Below, piece by piece: positions 22,487 to 34,584 of a stretch of DNA of 64,000 nucleotides. The first letter of the stretch is position 1, and each line of letters starts with the position of its first letter. The notes below the pieces were generated by a model. The model worked only from the letters and a program-made list of their open reading frames with translations, was not told the DNA's origin and searched no databases. The translations under genes were made by a program, and so were the position numbers. Source of the DNA: Poecilobothrus nobilitatus (Eukaryota; Arthropoda; Insecta; Diptera; Dolichopodidae); assembly GCA_947095535.1 (NCBI GenBank), contig OX352773.1:1922001-1986000 (forward strand). Direction: 5' to 3'.

Positions 22487-22893
22487 CTACTGAAACTAGA
22501 TGAAACTACTTATAGGAGTGCATTCATTATGAGAAATATAGTGCATTCAAATATGGTGCATGCAATGTTTTCCACTCTGACAGTTATGTTCTATTACATC
22601 ATTTTCAAAAACAACCTGTACAGCTCTACAATATATTTTCAAAATCTCCTCTATAATTCTACTTCTCTACAATAATTTTGTATAAAGAAACCCTTTCCTA
22701 GATTTTATATATACAGGATGGTCCAGAGCATGCGTATCAGTTTTTTAAGAAGGAGTCGTTATTTTAAAATATGAAAAAAAAATTGAACTAAGTACTCTAT
22801 CGATTGGTAATATTTTTAAGTTGCGGAAATGACCGGAAACAAGTTTTCTAGACCGGACATTTACTGAAATCGAGATTTTCAAATAGGAACGGG

Positions 22894-23079
22894 TTTTTTT
22901 AGTGCATTTCTCTACCACATAAATGGAAACAGGAAAGTACACAGCCTTTCTTTTTCAGACATGGCAGTAAATGTCGTAAGGGGAATAGCTCTTACGACGT
23001 GTATGGGATTCGAACCCAGACTCCCTCGGGGTTTACAGTGTATTTTACACACTCTAACAAACTAGGCCACCGAGGCCTC
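22894..23079 (-). mobile_element. tRNA-headed SINE, family 1, copy C
   Basis: The minus strand reads GAGGCCTCGGTGGCCTAG, B box GGTTCGAATCCC, then ACGTCGTAAGAGCTATTCCC and the shared body to GTGGTAGAGAAATGCACT. It ends in an A run (T run 22894-22900 on the plus strand). The T arm is the best kept of the four copies. Confidence 0.88.
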
Positions 23080-23091
23080 ATTTTCATACTG

Positions 23092-23159
23092 TTCCTTATA
23101 AATTTTAGTAATTTAATTTCATTATTCCTCAAATTGAAATTACTAAAATTTATAAGGAA
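23092..23159. repeat. Perfect 23-bp hairpin
   Basis: Arms 23092-23114 (TTCCTTATAAATTTTAGTAA ...) and 23137-23159 are exact reverse complements with a 22-base spacer that can pair further. It lies 12 bases beyond the 5' end of SINE copy C. Function unknown. Confidence 0.85.
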
Positions 23160-24884
23160 AAATATGAAAGGGTTTTATTATTTAAGTTAGTTGTAACTTC
23201 CTCATTTGCTTTCCCACTTCTCCGTTTCCCCCACAAATCAAATTTATGCCAAAAAAAGGAGAAATAGTTATTGTTAACGTTTCAACATAATTATATCTAT
23301 TATAAGAAGTTGCACTATTTTCACTAATACTATTGCATTTTTTACAACACAAATTCTATTTACAAAAGTAGGTACTATATATTTTTATTTGTTTCAAATC
23401 CATTGTGTGTAGACAAAGTTACTTCTTTTACTTGATATTAAAAATGCTTAACTTTTTTTCCCATTAGATAATACATAATTGTTTTTCTAAATATTAAAAA
23501 TTGTAATTTAGTATAACATGAATTTTAATTTCCTAATTTATATGTTACTTATATGTTAAGTTGACCATTTTTGGAATCTATGGTTTATTGCCCAGTGATT
23601 ATTTTTGATTGGTCGACTCTAATTCCAAATTATCCTAAAAGAAATGCTGGTTTGATTACCTATAGAATTAGCATTAGTTGTTTCTCTTAATTCTTCATTA
23701 TATAAGCATATAAATGTATACAATATGTATATAAGCATATAAATGTATGCATTATATACATATTATATACATAAAAATGCATTCATTATTTTCAGATTTC
23801 CTTCTGAAAAATCCTTAAAAAGAAAATGGATTTATTCAATCCAAAATTTAAATTTTCAATCAGGAGATTTTACGAAGAGATACTGAGTTTGAGGCGACTA
23901 ATTTGAAAAAAACTACCTTAAGAAAAGTTTTCTTTCAGTCAAAGAGTTTTAAAAATTTAATCTTTTCTAACATTCTTTCCAAATATGGACCAATCTAAAA
24001 CATATGCTTAAAGTAATTAATAAAATAAAAATTAATATCGTAATATTAAAATCGAAAATTTAGTACTTTTTCACAAAACTACAGAGGATTTATTTAAGAT
24101 TTTATTTTCAATTTTACTAAAAATTTTCATATTTAATAAAATTAAAAAACTTGTAGATGTAATCTTGAAATCTTATTTGACGAAATGAAAATGATCAAAA
24201 TGAATTTAAAGTTCACGAGTCATATTAAGATTTTTTAAATAATAAAATAAGTAATTTTAGTAATATGTATTTGCAGATTAGCAAATAGCAAATAAAGTCT
24301 CATAAATTAGTTTGTAAAAAAAGGAGTCTCCAAAATTAGTTTTTACGTCACGAACTGCTAAATTTCATACAACGGTAAAAAAATTAAAATAAATAATATT
24401 AAAATAAAAAATGAAAATCAAACGTTTGTCAAATTCGAATTATTATCGGAAAACAATAATTTCCTTTTAAGGTATTATTTCCGATTTAAAGAAACGAAAT
24501 CTTATTTCAGAAAACGCGCACAATGTTCTACAAACTTCCCGGACCAATAAGTTGCTACCTTCAAGAACTCTTAGACAATGGTGTACATCCATGGATCGTG
24601 AACCAGACTTTTCACAAAAACTCTTTCCGCAAAGTGCATCAAAAAAATACATTGTTGATTGATTATAGATACATAGATGAAATTTCAATTAAAAATAAAT
24701 GTAAAAATGCTTTTTTTCTAATTCTATGTAAAAAATTTTTATAAATGCACTATATTTCTCATAATGAATGCACTCCTATAAGTAGTTTCATCTAGTTTCA
24801 GTAGTTGCGTATATTTATTTAATATGCATATATTTATTTAATAAAGTGGAATATGCCTCTTGGTTGGGAAGATCATCAGAAAAT

Positions 24885-24937
24885 AAAACGCACCGATTAC
24901 TTTACCTCATGGATTTGGAAAGTAATCGGTGCGTTTT
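24885..24937. repeat. Perfect 19-bp hairpin, GC-rich for the region
   Basis: AAAACGCACCGATTACTTT (24885-24903) and its reverse complement (24919-24937) are separated by 15 bases. The arms are markedly less AT-rich than their surroundings. It may be the end of, or a short, foldback element. Confidence 0.88.
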
Positions 24938-25274
24938 TCGTTCGGTGTGGAAAAAAGAAAATATACTTATCTATATGAAGTTAATATAAGTACATCGAAA
25001 TAATAATATGTAGGTACCATTTAAAAAAACGTAAAATAAAGTTTTAATTGTTTACACTTTTAAATTAAATTTTTTCTTAGCAAACTATTTCGATTATTTT
25101 TCACATTTTGTTTCAGATTTTGACTATGATTGACTATGATGATCTAATATATAAGGAAGAAATTCTGTTTGTTTGTTTGTTTGTTTGGCACGGATTCACG
25201 TAAAAACCACCAGTCCGATTGCAACCAAATTTTGCAGGAACATCTCTACGACTCCGGAAGGAGTTATAGGCTAT

Positions 25275-26290
25275 ATCGCGTTTCGGTTCATTAACCCATT
25301 GCGGCCCGAGAGCGTTTTAAAGCGTTTTGGTTTTTTCGTTGTTCTGCCTAAACGGTTTGACCGATTTAGTTGAAAATTTGCACAAATGTTCTTCTCACCT
25401 TTAGGAGTGTATTCAAGAAATTGGGTTGCCATATGTCACTCGGGTTCGGCCCGGCGGGCTTCCAAAAAAATTTTTGTTTCCGATTTATGTCCAATTTTGT
25501 ATGGCAGTTTTATGGTCTGTAAAAAGCCCTGAGACGAATTTTTGTAAAGTTCTGGTAACCCGTTTGGGCACGAGAGCCGAACGAAGTTCATTAAATTTTT
25601 TTGATGTCCTGCTTAAACGGTTTCAGCAATTGATTTGAAAATTTGCAAAACTGTTGCTCTTTAGCAGAAACGCTTACTAGATTAATTTGGTTAGGATCCA
25701 TTAACCCGTTTCGGCACCAGGATTCAGTAAAATTTTTTAATTTACCTTAATGTCGCGCTTAAACGGTTCGACCAATTGAGTTGAAAATTTTCAAAAGTGT
25801 AGTTCTTCACCACAGAAGCTCACTCAGTTGACTTGGTTACGATCCATTAACCCGTTTCGGCACCATGGCCCAATGAAGTATTTTAATTTTTTTATTGTCG
25901 CGCTTAAAAGTTTTGACCAATTGAGTTGAAAAATTGCACAATTATTACTGTTTAGCACAGAAGCCTACTGAGTTGAATTGGTTACAATGCATTAACCCGT
26001 TTCGGCACCAGGCCTCAATGATATTTTTTAATTTCTTTGTTGTCGAGCTTAAAAGATTTGATCAATTGAGTTGAAAAATTATAAAAGTGTAGCTCTTCAC
26101 CGCAGAAGCCCACTCAGTTGATTTGGTTACGATCCACTAACCTGTTTCGGTACCACGGCCCAATGAAGTTTCTTAATGTTTTTGTTGTCCCGCTTAAACG
26201 GTTTGACCAATTGAACATTGGCACAAGTACTGCACTTTACGGCAGAAGCTCATTTAAGTAATTTTGTGGTGATACATTAACACATTTGTA
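25275..26290 (+). repeat. Tandem array of about 145-bp units inside the Helitron
   Basis: Units begin CATTAACCCGTTTCGGCACC and continue with CGCTTAAACGGTTTGACCAA, TTGAGTTGAAAATTTGCA and CAGAAGCCCACTCAGTTGA. At least four clear units run from about 25690 to 26280, with more diverged units before 25690. Small open frames here are by-products. Confidence 0.85.
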
Positions 26291-26598
26291 CAATAGACTT
26301 TCAAAAGAAAATTTTGTTTCTAATTTTTGTCTTATTTGGCAGGATGAATTTACGATCCTAAATAAAGCCTGTAACAAATTTTTGTTAACGTTCGTTAGCC
26401 CATTTCCGCACGAATACCTTTTAAAAATATTCTGCCCAATTTTAGATATTGTTATTATTATTAAAAAGATATTTCCAACACTCTTTATTTTTATCTACAC
26501 TGTTTTTAATATTGCATAAAAACCTTTCAATGCAAATTTCTAATATATAAAAGTAATTAAAATAACCTTATTAAGTATCTTAAGAATACTGTGTTTAA

Positions 26599-27014
26599 GT
26601 CTTAACAACATAACATATTCGGCCGTTAAAAAACAGAAAAAATCTCCTACATACGACAGTCATCATGTCATCATTCAGAAATGCATGTGGTCTAGCTTTA
26701 TAAGATGCATCTGTATAACATATTTCCCATAAAATATCATTGAAATATGTACATATAGTATATGTATACCGTGCGTATATTTAAAAATACTATATATCAC
26801 ATTTCTGTCTTAACAACATAACATTTTCGGCCGTTAAAAAACAGAAAAAATCTCCTACATACGACAGTCATCATGTCATCATTCAGAAATGCATGTGGTC
26901 TAGCTTTATAAGATGCATCTGTATAACATATTTCCCATAAAATATCATTGAAATATGTACATATAGTATATGTATACCGTGCGTATATTTAAAAATACTA
27001 TATATCACATTTCT
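26599..27014. repeat. 208-bp tandem duplication, nearly identical
   Basis: 26599-26806 and 26807-27014 differ at one base that I can see (ACATATTCGG against ACATTTTCGG). It lies inside the Helitron. Such identity means a recent event or an assembly artefact. Confidence 0.93.
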
Positions 27015-27179
27015 GTACAGTAATAAAAAATGAGTACATACATATTTAAAGAACAGAAAACTTTACATTCTAATTCATATACAATTTTTACACATATTTT
27101 TAGCCAATTAATTTGAAAACATAATTAGAAAAAGTAAACATTAAAAAGGTAAAAAACAATCATGTATTTTTTATATTGA

Positions 27180-27432
27180 AAATATGTTAAACAGAATCTG
27201 AGATGTATGCATTTAAAAAGAAGTTTTTCAAAATTTGAAGAGCTGCCGGTGCTGTAGGATCTCCAGCTGTGCTGTGAGGGTAGATAAAAAAGTTGTTCTT
27301 CAACATTACTCTTTTAAGAGACCTATGCATAGTTAATATTTCATTGCTCCTTATTAAACAGTATATAAGTTTTGTAAACAGACGCAGGGATAGAGCGAAC
27401 CTAATAGCAAATTTTTCAAAATGTGCTTAAAA
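27180..27432 (+). repeat. R2-family fragment inside the Helitron
   Basis: Phrases GAGACCTATGCATAGTTAA, GTTTTGTAAACAGACG and TTTTTCAAAATGTGCTT match the hairpin end of R2 (compare 38555-38697). Confidence 0.7.
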
Positions 27433-27760
27433 GGATAATTCACAAAAACATGAAGTGACATTACTTACGAAAAACAATGTATTACATTATGAACTATGGT
27501 CTTTTATAATTGAAATGCGATTTTATGTTTCGATATTAACGAATATATTGTGAAAACTCATTTCGCCGTAATTGCGTACTCAATAGATTATTGATTCCTT
27601 TAAATATTTTTTGTAATAAAAATAGAATATTAACTACCAGCATCTGTAAATGCATAGTAATAAGTTAACTATAAATTAAATTAACACAGAAACAAAAGTT
27701 AATAATTTTTATTTCATAAAACCAATAAAATACTCCGGGCAACGCCGGGTACTCTGCTAG

Positions 27761-30060
27761 TATGACTATATGACTGACTATTAAAACGAACAAATAATTT
27801 TAAACTGAAGTGTTATCGTATGTACTTGTAGGTTTTTATCTCTTAAAATCTTTACCTAAAAATAAATAAATAAGTATCCAGTTTAAGTTTTACAATATAT
27901 TAATAAAATGAATAGTTTAACTGATGCTTAAATTAAACAAATGACTGATACATAATACTTACGACAAGAATTGCATTAAAGTGTTTTGCATTCAAATGTT
28001 TTAGCATGATTATTTAAAAGGTTAAATTTTTAATAACTTTTAATTAAACGGATTAAAACAGGATATCTTGTTTTAGTATTTTTAAAAAGAATTTGCTATA
28101 TTTTAAACATTTTTTAAAAAGTGCTTTGCAATTTTTTAAATATTTTTAAAAAGAATTTGCTAGACACTTCTTGCACTGCATGGACTATAAGGAAATAAAT
28201 TTAATGCTGAACTAATTTCTCATTTAGCATTCTATACAAAAAAAAACATCCGAGTTAATTAGAATTTCAACCAACCCTTACCGGAATAAATTGTCATATT
28301 AAAAAACAAACAATATCTAAAAAGCAAATGATAAATATGATTGTTTTTTTTAAATTTAATATGTTCAAATAAAACCCTTAATACATCACAGTATGATGTT
28401 GATTGTTTTGCAATTTCTAAAAGTTTTTTAAAGCACTATTTTATCTTATCTTTGCACCGGTACAGGCATATCCAACCAAAACGTTAATTTATACAGCATT
28501 TTACTTACTAATTTGATAAAGGATGTTCTAAAATTAGATGAAATTAAATGTTAGAATTATAAAATATTTCTTTACTATAGTGAAAAGGCCCATCACATGA
28601 TGGGTGCACGGCGAATAAAATATGTTTTTTTAAATACTATATGTTATTGTTAATCCGCACCCAATCATTTGTAATTAGTAAAACTTAAATCTTGTTTTTT
28701 CGTTTTTCGAGTAGCAAAACAAAATTCGGTAACATGCTGGAAGTGGCTTCTTATAATAGATAATCTTTGATTGAAATGTTAAAATGTTAAAATGTACGTA
28801 TTGCGAGCGTTTGAATAATTTTCGCCAGTTTTTCTCTTATACATACACATATACAATATGAATTTCTCTTTTCACTATTAAACAATTCATTTTACATGAA
28901 AATGTTAAACTTATCTATTTTTTTATTAATTCTATTATAATAATGTAGGTACATACATACACATATATGTATACATGTATATTAACATGCAGTTAAATAA
29001 TGGTTAATAATTACATTCACATCACATCAATTAAACTATATAAATTGAGTTGCACTCTTTTTTACTAATACTAATGCATGTTTTTACAACAAAAAAGTCT
29101 ATTTGCAAAAGTAGATACAATCTATTTTTCTTAGTTTCCACTCTGTATACGGCAAACATACAGGAAAAAAAACAACACTGCATATATGTATGTATATTTT
29201 TATAATGTAATTTTATTTGGATATCAAACTGAGTACATATTGGGTACAATTTGGGTACAATTTTAGTAAATTTTTGTAAAGCTACATATACATACATATA
29301 TGGGGTAGCAAAAAATTTTTGTAGTCACACACATTGTTATTGCAATTATCAATAAGTATTTGAAACAACCATGTGACTACAAAATTACAACATTATAATT
29401 TGTAGACAATAATAGACATACTTTGATTTTAACATTCTAATCGATTGCATTTAACAAATAAATAAAAATGGAATTAGAATCTAAAAAGTATGGTTAATGG
29501 TTATATTATTTCAGTTTCTTTTTTTAAACAAAACAAAATAATGATTTGAATTTATTTTATTTACATATGTAGTAGTAACAGTATATAAATATACATATGC
29601 ATAAGTTAGCAATAGTTAAAATTATAAATCCAAATTCCAACATATCATATTACAATTTCATAAATTTTATTTTCGTAAATTTTTTATTAAAACATTAACC
29701 TGACGAATCATCAAATTAACCTGTGAAATTAACTCAACATTATTTCCCAACATAAGTCACACGAGTTATGTGATCATCCAATCACACCACCCAATCTAAC
29801 ATTACGTAACAGCACCTGTATAAACATTTAATAATTAAATTAAACTCTAATAAAACATATTACAATACATTAACCTTATTTAAATCAATTGTTACTTAAA
29901 TTATAATTATGTATCAAATTACAATATGTGAACTTTAAAATTTAACTTTCTCATAATATTATTTCCTGTTTGTCAATAACATTTTAATAATTTTGTATAA
30001 TTAATTGCTTAGATTGTACCTTTTAAAGTATATAACAAGTAAAAGTAACAGTAAGTCGAT
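27761..30060. other. AT-rich non-coding DNA
   Basis: No gene is seen. AACTGATGCTTAAATTAAAC near 27910 resembles the 3' flank of LINE-C at 54235. A direct repeat of TTTTTAAAAAGAATTTGCTA occurs near 28080 and 28145. CCCATCACATGATGGG is a small palindrome near 28590. TTTTGTAGTCACA (29317-29329) is repeated inverted at 29372-29384. Confidence 0.5.
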
Positions 30061-30073
30061 GCAACCGACTTAT

Positions 30074-30798
30074 TTATACCCTACACCTAAAAAATTCAAA
30101 TTAAATTAAAAATCCATAAGTTATTTTAGTTAAGTATTTAATATAACTAAACTAAAAAAATTAATGCTTTTACAACCTTTGTACAAAATTTCAGATTTCT
30201 ATCTTTATTAAATTCGAAAATAAGCTTGTTAGGTCTTGGGAAGTGTGTGAAGGCACGCGGACCACCACCCCAATTCATCTCAAATTTTAGAGACATCAAC
30301 AGGGTAGAATATTCTTATATCAAATTTCAAGTTTATATATTTATTAATTTCGAAGATATGCTTGTTCGGTTTTGAGATTTGTATGGGAGGTACCCGAACA
30401 ACCACTCCAATTCATCTCAAATTTTAGGGATATCAGGGATTCAGGAAAATACACCCTCGTACAAAATTTTAAGTTTCTATCTTTATTAATTTCGAAGATA
30501 TGCGTATTCGGTTTTGGGAGTATGGGAGGTACTCGAACGCATGGTCCGATTTCGCCCATTTACAATCCCCGCCTTACCTTAGTCATTGTGAACCTACAGT
30601 ATAAATTTCATCAAAATAGCATCATTATTTTTTGAGTTATCGTGCGTACGGACGGACGGACGGACATCGCTAAATCGACTCCTGAGGTGATCCTGATTCA
30701 GAATATATATACATGTCTATACCTAACTCGCTTCCTTTTGGTGGTTACAAACACCATACCAAAGTTAATATACCCTATACTTAATGTGTAGGGTATAA
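30074..30798 (+). repeat. R3 foldback repeat with 13-base inverted ends
   Basis: It is bounded by TTATACCCTACAC (30074-30086) and GTGTAGGGTATAA (30786-30798), with a second palindrome at the right end. The interior has three diverged tandem units of about 145 bp (AATTCATCTCAAATTTTAG, TATTAATTTCGAAGATATGC) and then a GGACGGACGGACGGACATCG track. The last 130 bp (AAATCGACTCCTGAGGTGAT, CTCGCTTCCTTTTGGTGG) match the corresponding part of R1 and a well-known type of Drosophila repeat. Confidence 0.85.
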
Positions 30799-33267
30799 AA
30801 ACAATGTAAAATTAAATTTGGATAAAGGAATAAAGAACAATTTCTGGTATAAAAAAATAAATTGTTTTTTTTAAAGCTTTCGTGATCGAAATAGATAAGT
30901 CGCGTAATCAACATATGTTTGAGTCAGCAGAATGCAGGTAGAACAAAGCAATTAATGTAAAATGCATATTAAAATAATTTAATTATTAATCTAACTCGAT
31001 AAAATAAAGTTGTATTAAAAAAATCTAAATTTTGTCTTATAATTTTTTTATTATTATTATTTTTATATCTGAAATTAATATACTTGGAATAAAAATTATT
31101 AACTGGCCCAAGCAGGGACCATTAGTGTTGAGGAAGTCAATAGTAAATGACTACCTGAAAGAAAAGAAAATAATTATTAAAATTAGTGATGAAAAAATAT
31201 CATTAAAATAAAAATTTGTTATAAAAAAGTTAAAGACTAAAAACTAAAACTGTTTAAAAAACTATTAGTGTAAAGTTTAAAATAAAAAAATTATTATTTT
31301 AAGATTTAAAAACTAAATAAAAAAAAACTATCATTGTAAAATTTGAATATTTGAAATAAAAAAAAGTATTAGTGAGAAAATTAACTATTTGAAATTAAAA
31401 TTAAAAACAAAATAAACATAAATATAGATACAAAATAAATATAATAAATAGAAACAAAAATAGATAAACAGTAAAACAGTGCAACAAATTGACATTATAA
31501 TATAAAATTGGAACAAGAAAATATCACAAAATTACAAATCTTTTCATTCAAAGAGTACCATTTACCAGGAAATATTGCTTTTCAACACGTGCAGCAAGTA
31601 GATCAAGGAGTAAAATCCGAGAACGAAATTGATTTCATCCAAAGGATTAGAAAACGAGGCCCCCGAGTAGCATCCCAGCAAAAATGAGCTGTCGAACAAG
31701 GCAATAATCAAAACCTAACAAGTGTTGGCAACAGCCGCCTATTTCGGCAAATTCAAAAGACTGCAAATGGTTCTACAAATGTAATTCCAAGTCGCCATGT
31801 TTATGTAAGTTGATCATTATTTTGTTTTTAATAAAAAAGTAAAGAAATTGTTAAGAAAATAAATTTGAAATGTTTTGCGTAAATTTAACCACAATTTACA
31901 AGAAAATTGAATAAAATAAAAATATAAAAGAAAAAGAAAATTTTAAATAAGAATTGCTAAAATTTTTCGTAAATTTAACCATAATTTACGAATAAATTGA
32001 ATAAGTATAAATAAGTATAAAATAAAATTAAAAAAAAAAAAATTGCTAAGAATTTGCATAAATTTAATTACAATTTATTGACAAATTCAGATAAAAATCC
32101 TCATGTGTAAGGAGAAAATTATAAAAAAAAAAAATAAAGAAATATTTATTATACGAATTAAAACTAAAAATTAGTTTTTGTTCTATTTGATTTGTTGTGA
32201 TTTAAGCCTACTCGTCGATACCTAAGGTGAGGCTGCCTTAGGCACAGCAAATCGAAGAAAATAAGCAATTCAAACAAAATCAATTTAAATAGCAATTCAA
32301 TAAAAAATATCTATGAATTATAAAAGCAAAAAAATAATAAAAGTCATATATCTAGACATACAAAATAACTGGCCAATATAAAAAAATTATTAATTATTAT
32401 AAGAAAAATTTAGTAAATTTGAAATATAATTATTTTTTATAAGAACTTTAAATAATTTTCTAATTGTAATTTAAAAATTTAATTTTTGTTAATTGTAATA
32501 AAAACCATAAGGTTTAGAAAACACTTAAATTTAATATAAGATTTTATATTTTTGATTAATTTACTTAAATTTTAAATATTTTGGGATTTCATTAAAATAT
32601 TTCAAATAAATAAATTTTTAGTATACAAGGTTTTATTAAATTTCATTTTAAGAAATTGTTAAAAACTTTTCTAGATTAAGAAAAATTTTTTTTTCCTGAT
32701 TATTTTAAGTTTTGTTAAATTTTGTTTTCATAAATAAATATTTTAAGTTTTTATTAAAATTTTTGCGAACGTTGGATTTCCATGGTTTGTAAATTTCATA
32801 TAAATAAATATTTGAAAAATTAAATAAAATTTTAGAATAAAAAAAAGAAAAAATTTTAATTTAAATAAATAAATTTTTAGAGGATTTAAACACTTTTATA
32901 ATAAAATAATTGAAAATTGTAAGTACGACTGGGAGCAAGCAAGAATTTAAAATTATATTTTGATATAGCGCAAGAAAATAAGAGCATCTTCATCCAAGAT
33001 TTATTGTTACATTTCCAAATATTTTATAATAAATTTTGTAAATTTTATTATTTTAGCACTGTAAAATTTCAAATATTATAATACTTTTATTCATAATCAA
33101 CCTCTAGTATCTTCCAAAAAGTTGGATTTAATAAAATTCAGGTAATCTCGAATCTTATTTTTCTCAAACCTCTTTTAAATTTGTTAGGACCTTTGGCTTT
33201 ATTTTTATTATAACCTTTCTCGTTTTTTTTTTTTGCTTTCTTTTGAATAATTTTCTCTTTAATAAAA
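30799..33267. other. Leader-like region upstream of an errantivirus remnant
   Basis: TGGCCCAAGCAGGGACC near 31104 is a possible, degenerate primer-binding site (lysine-tRNA type), which would place a decayed 5' LTR just before it. 31549-31800 looks coding (FKEYHLPGNIAFQHVQQ, IDFIQRIRKRGPRV, one in-frame stop) but is unidentified and ends at a donor-like GTAAGTTG. Three AAATTTAACCACAATTTAC-like repeats lie at 31880-32070. CCTAAGG ... CCTTAGG forms a small hairpin near 32220. Confidence 0.4.
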
Positions 33268-33700
33268 ATGAATCAAGAAGGAGCAACTCCGATTGTTATA
33301 TCATCTACTCCAGAAAATGTAAACCCACATCTAAGTCCAATAAGAGAAAATAGACATGACGAAAATTTCAGTGAGTCAATCAGAGAGATTTTTCAATATG
33401 AGGCAAGAAAACTGGTAAGACCAAACCTGGTAACCAAAGGTTGCACCAAGAAGAAGTAGAGCATGAAGAGGAAATCGAACAGGATGCCTATATTGATTCA
33501 AACGACAATCTTGACGGCATGGACAAAGTTCCCAATATCATCAGGGAAATAGATGTTTTCTCAGGAGAAGTAAGAGAGTATGCGTCTTGGAAGAAAGGAG
33601 TAGAGTAGCTACTAAAAATCTATGATCATCTGAAAGGCACACTAAAAAATCATTTTATAACAATCTTCAATCCTACAATAACCAATCGTTTTATAACAAC
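33268..33700 (+). pseudogene. Errantivirus gag remnant
   Basis: Codons 33268-33459 give a 63-residue start. After a frame change, the phrase VPNIIREIDVFSGEVREY is followed by SWKKGVE, a stop and LLKIYDHLKGT. This resembles the capsid-type Gag of gypsy-group elements (IDVF-G----Y-SW ... Y-HL-GT). An Asn/Gln-rich tail follows (FNPTITNRF and similar). The frame is broken at least twice. The element runs in the plus direction; pol is mostly deleted just downstream. Confidence 0.65.
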
Positions 33701-33802
33701 CGTCAACCCTATAACAACCAATCATTTCCTAACATCCGACAATCTTATAATGGTCAACCAACTTCTCAATGGAGAAATAATCTTAGGGATCATCAACACA
33801 AT

Positions 33803-34460
33803 ATGGATAAATCAAATTTACCGAATGATCAACATCAAGCAATCGTGCCATATCAAGCGCAGAAAAATGAACCAAGGTCCCAACAATCTCGATATACGTA
33901 TCATCTGAATCATAGACTAGATTTACGGGATATTTTATTTTACTATGGCATTCCAGAATGGGTCATCATAGACAACGAAAAAACTCTTAACTCCGCTTCG
34001 ACAAAAGCAATGATGGAAGACGAAATGAAGATAAAGATTTTTACTACACTCCCATATAAAAGTGAGGTGAATGGATAAATAGAACGCTTTCATTCAACTT
34101 TATCGGAGATTATACGATGTCTCAAAGCAGGGGGAGGCAACAGAAGTTTTGAAGAATTGTTACAAAGAGCGGTAAACTAATATAATTATACCATCCACTC
34201 AGTAACCAAAAGAAAGCCTATAGAGCTATTTTTCGGTAGAGTTCCAAATATTAGAGAAGAATTTTAGGTAGGTAGAGAAGAATTTGAGAAAACTAGACTT
34301 AGCCATATTGAAAAAATTAAGAACAAACAGAAAAAGGATCTAGATCTCCACAATAAAAAAAAAGGAAACCAATTAAACACTACCAACCAGGTGATACAAT
34401 TTATGTAAAGCATAACAAAAGAATCGGATCTAAATTAACATAACGCTACAAAAAGGAAAT
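33803..34460 (+). pseudogene. Errantivirus integrase remnant
   Basis: The frame reads DILFYYGIPEWVIIDNEKTL, holding the second catalytic Asp of the DDE core. IFTTLPYKSEVNG follows, then a stop, then IERFHSTLSEIIRCL with the catalytic Glu. KRKPIELFFGRVP and NKRIGSKLT follow, typical of the C-terminal part in gypsy-group integrases. Reverse transcriptase, RNase H and the zinc-binding start of integrase are absent, so gag is joined almost directly to integrase by a large deletion. Four or more stops are present. Confidence 0.85.
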
Positions 34461-34584
34461 AGTAAAGGAATCAGAAGAACTGTTCATAAATCAAACATAA
34501 AATCATAATGATACTCATTCTTCATGCAAACCTTATAAAATTTTGTTTTTTCTCTCACTTAACTCCTAAAGTAAATTATTATTT

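Larger units (their letters stand above)
22487..24804. mobile_element. 2.3-kb interval bounded by perfect 61-bp inverted repeats
   Basis: 22487-22547 (CTACTGAAACTAGATGAAAC ... AGTGCATT) is the exact reverse complement of 24744-24804. The repeats face inward like the ends of a DNA transposon. The interior carries a family 1 SINE (22894-23079), a long hairpin and no recognisable transposase, so this would be a non-autonomous element or two inverted copies of a shorter repeat. Confidence 0.7.
25143..27760 (+). mobile_element. Non-autonomous Helitron
   Basis: The 5' end TCTAATATATAAGGAAGAAA then TTCTGTTTGTTTGTTTG and ATTCACGTAAAAACCACC resembles insect Helitron starts. The 3' end has the hairpin CCGGGCAACGCCGGG followed at a short distance by terminal CTAG. 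The bases just outside are A (25142) and T (27761), the AT target of Helitrons. No Rep/helicase gene is present. The interior holds tandem units of about 145 bp, a 208-bp duplication and a fragment of R2. Confidence 0.85.

Noticed and set aside
22980..23078. Possible real tRNA gene (good T arm and B box)
   Set aside because: Same head and body occur in three other copies with A tails; it is a SINE.
25690..26280. Regularly spaced repeats suggesting a CRISPR-like array
   Set aside because: Whole units are repeated and diverged, with no constant repeat and unique spacer pattern; it is a minisatellite inside a Helitron.
29031..29297. 88-codon minus-strand open frame
   Set aside because: Composition matches AT-rich, ATACATA-type simple sequence; no motif and no splice context.
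30372..30635. 87-codon plus and 71-codon minus open frames
   Set aside because: Both lie in the tandem units of repeat R3 and have no protein motif.
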